NCBI GenBank assembly: GCA_050731755.1
Contig: JBOHPP010000037.1
Location: 1-6,472, forward strand
DNA: 6,472 bases
Origin: JBOHPP01 sp050731755
Lineage (GTDB): Bacteria > Methylomirabilota > Methylomirabilia > Rokubacteriales > CSP1-6
Direction of reading: 5' to 3'
The position numbers and the translations under genes are program-made. Each line of letters starts with the position of its first letter. Position 1 is the stretch's first letter. The notes below the pieces were generated by a model. That model was not told the origin of the DNA and did no database searches. It worked only from the letters and a program-made list of their open reading frames with translations. Positions 5,873-6,472 of the stretch are shown one piece after another.

Positions 5873-6471
5873 ATGCGATTGGTGACTTACCGGAAGGGCG
5901 CCGCCAAGCCCCGGGTGGGCGCCGCGGTCGAGGACGTCGTTCTCGATCTGGGCGCACTGGCCGTCGATCTGGCGCGCGAGCGAGGCTCGGTCCGTCCGAC
6001 GCCCTGAACACGGCGCGCGACGCGCGGGAGCGCCGGGCCGGACGCGACATCCCCGAAGCGCAGGCGCTCGATCACGTGTTCGGCTCCACGATCGTCAACG
6101 ACGTGACCGCCCGCGACCTCCAGAAGCGGCACGGGCAATGGTTCAAGGGCAAGACGCTCGACACCTTCTGCCCGATGGGCCCCGTGTTGGTCAGCGCCGA
6201 CGAGGTGCCCGATCCCCAGGCGCTGGCCATCTCACTCCGGGTGAACGATCAAACGCGCCAGTCGAGCCACACTTCGAAGATGATCTTCCCGGTCGCCCAG
6301 TGCATCGCGGTGCTCTCGGAAGGATTCACCGTCCTGACCGGCGACGTCATCGCCACCGGCACTCCCGAAGGCGTGGGGGCCGCGCTCGGCAAGTTCCTCA
6401 AGGCGGGGGACAGGATCGAGGCCGAGATCGAGAAGATCGGGGTGCTCCAGAACCGCGTCGTCGCGCCCTAG
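5873..6471 (+). pseudogene. Broken fumarylacetoacetate hydrolase (FAH) family gene, frameshifted and internally deleted
   Basis: The gene begins well, with a good ribosome site, ATG at 5873 and the typical FAH N-terminus MRLVTYRKGAAKPRVGAAVE followed by VVLDLGALAVDLARERG. That frame stops at 6005-6007 after 44 residues. The rest of the protein continues in another frame from about 5998 to the TAG at 6469-6471. It contains GRDIPEAQALDHVFG, TIVNDVTARDLQKRHGQWFK, KTLDTFCPMGPVLVSADEV, MIFPVAQCIAVLS and GDVIATGTPEGVG, all FAH-family blocks. Family members of this type carry roughly 100 further residues between these parts, including the Glu-x-Glu metal ligands just before the RDIPEA block. Those are absent, and only the later Asp (in NDVTARD) remains. 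Intact relatives hydrolyse or isomerise acylpyruvate-like products of aromatic or sugar-acid catabolism; this copy should be inactive. The net length change is 3n+1 bases lost (equivalently 3n+2 gained). Assembly error is an alternative. Translation of the C-terminal part alone, for example from a GTG at 6076, is possible but would lack the active site. Confidence 0.83.
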
Positions 6472-6472
6472 C

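Noticed and set aside
5782..5997. Reading the FAH C-terminal frame back to a TTG at 5782 as one intact protein
   Set aside because: This part runs through the hairpins and is Pro/Arg/Gly-rich in that frame. The real FAH N-terminus is in a different frame starting at 5873 with a good ribosome site.
5990..6010. Programmed frameshift in the FAH gene
   Set aside because: There is no slippery heptamer, and the missing metal-ligand region would not be restored by a frame change. Gene decay or assembly error explains it better.
4605..6050. A 481-codon open frame on the minus strand
   Set aside because: It lies opposite ispH, where all catalytic motifs are on the + strand. Its composition (His, Arg, Gly, Pro, Asp rich, no domain pattern) is what a GC-rich gene gives on the opposite strand.

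Overview
The window is a very GC-rich (roughly 70% by eye), densely coded stretch of a Gram-negative bacterium, with every recognisable gene on the + strand. A predicted outer-membrane lipid A enzyme, an MEP-pathway enzyme and two hopanoid-biosynthesis genes point to a hopanoid-producing, diderm bacterium. Soil or sediment lineages such as Rokubacteria/Methylomirabilota, Acidobacteria or deltaproteobacteria would fit, but the lineage is inference and cannot be fixed from this sequence alone.

Layout: (1) positions 2-97 are the last 31 codons of an upstream gene, possibly the hopanoid-associated phosphorylase hpnG. (2) Positions 170-5699 hold six tightly packed genes. They are hpnA (NAD(P)-dependent sugar epimerase of hopanoid clusters), hpnD (presqualene diphosphate synthase), two tandem zinc-dependent medium-chain dehydrogenases, a PagL-type lipid A 3-O-deacylase and ispH (HMBPP reductase). 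The first five genes overlap each other by 1-4 bases, and ispH starts 2 bases after the pagL stop, so this looks like one translationally coupled operon. (3) Positions 5700-5872 are a non-coding gap packed with three strong inverted repeats. (4) Positions 5873-6471 hold a fumarylacetoacetate hydrolase (FAH) family gene that is broken by a frame change and has lost the middle of its coding sequence.

How the genes fit together: IspH makes IPP and DMAPP, the C5 units from which farnesyl diphosphate is built. HpnD condenses two farnesyl diphosphates to presqualene diphosphate on the way to squalene and hopanoids. HpnA is a conserved but biochemically unassigned member of hopanoid clusters. The two dehydrogenases are not standard named hopanoid genes and are candidates for an oxidoreductive side-chain or head-group step. 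The lipid A deacylase ties the cluster to the outer membrane, where hopanoids are known to associate with lipid A. hpnC, hpnE, shc, hpnH and the other pathway genes are not in the window.

The most interesting points are the pair of tandem dehydrogenases with different apparent cofactor signatures inside a hopanoid operon, the co-transcribed PagL-like enzyme, the decayed FAH gene, and the hairpin-rich spacer with competing folds after ispH.
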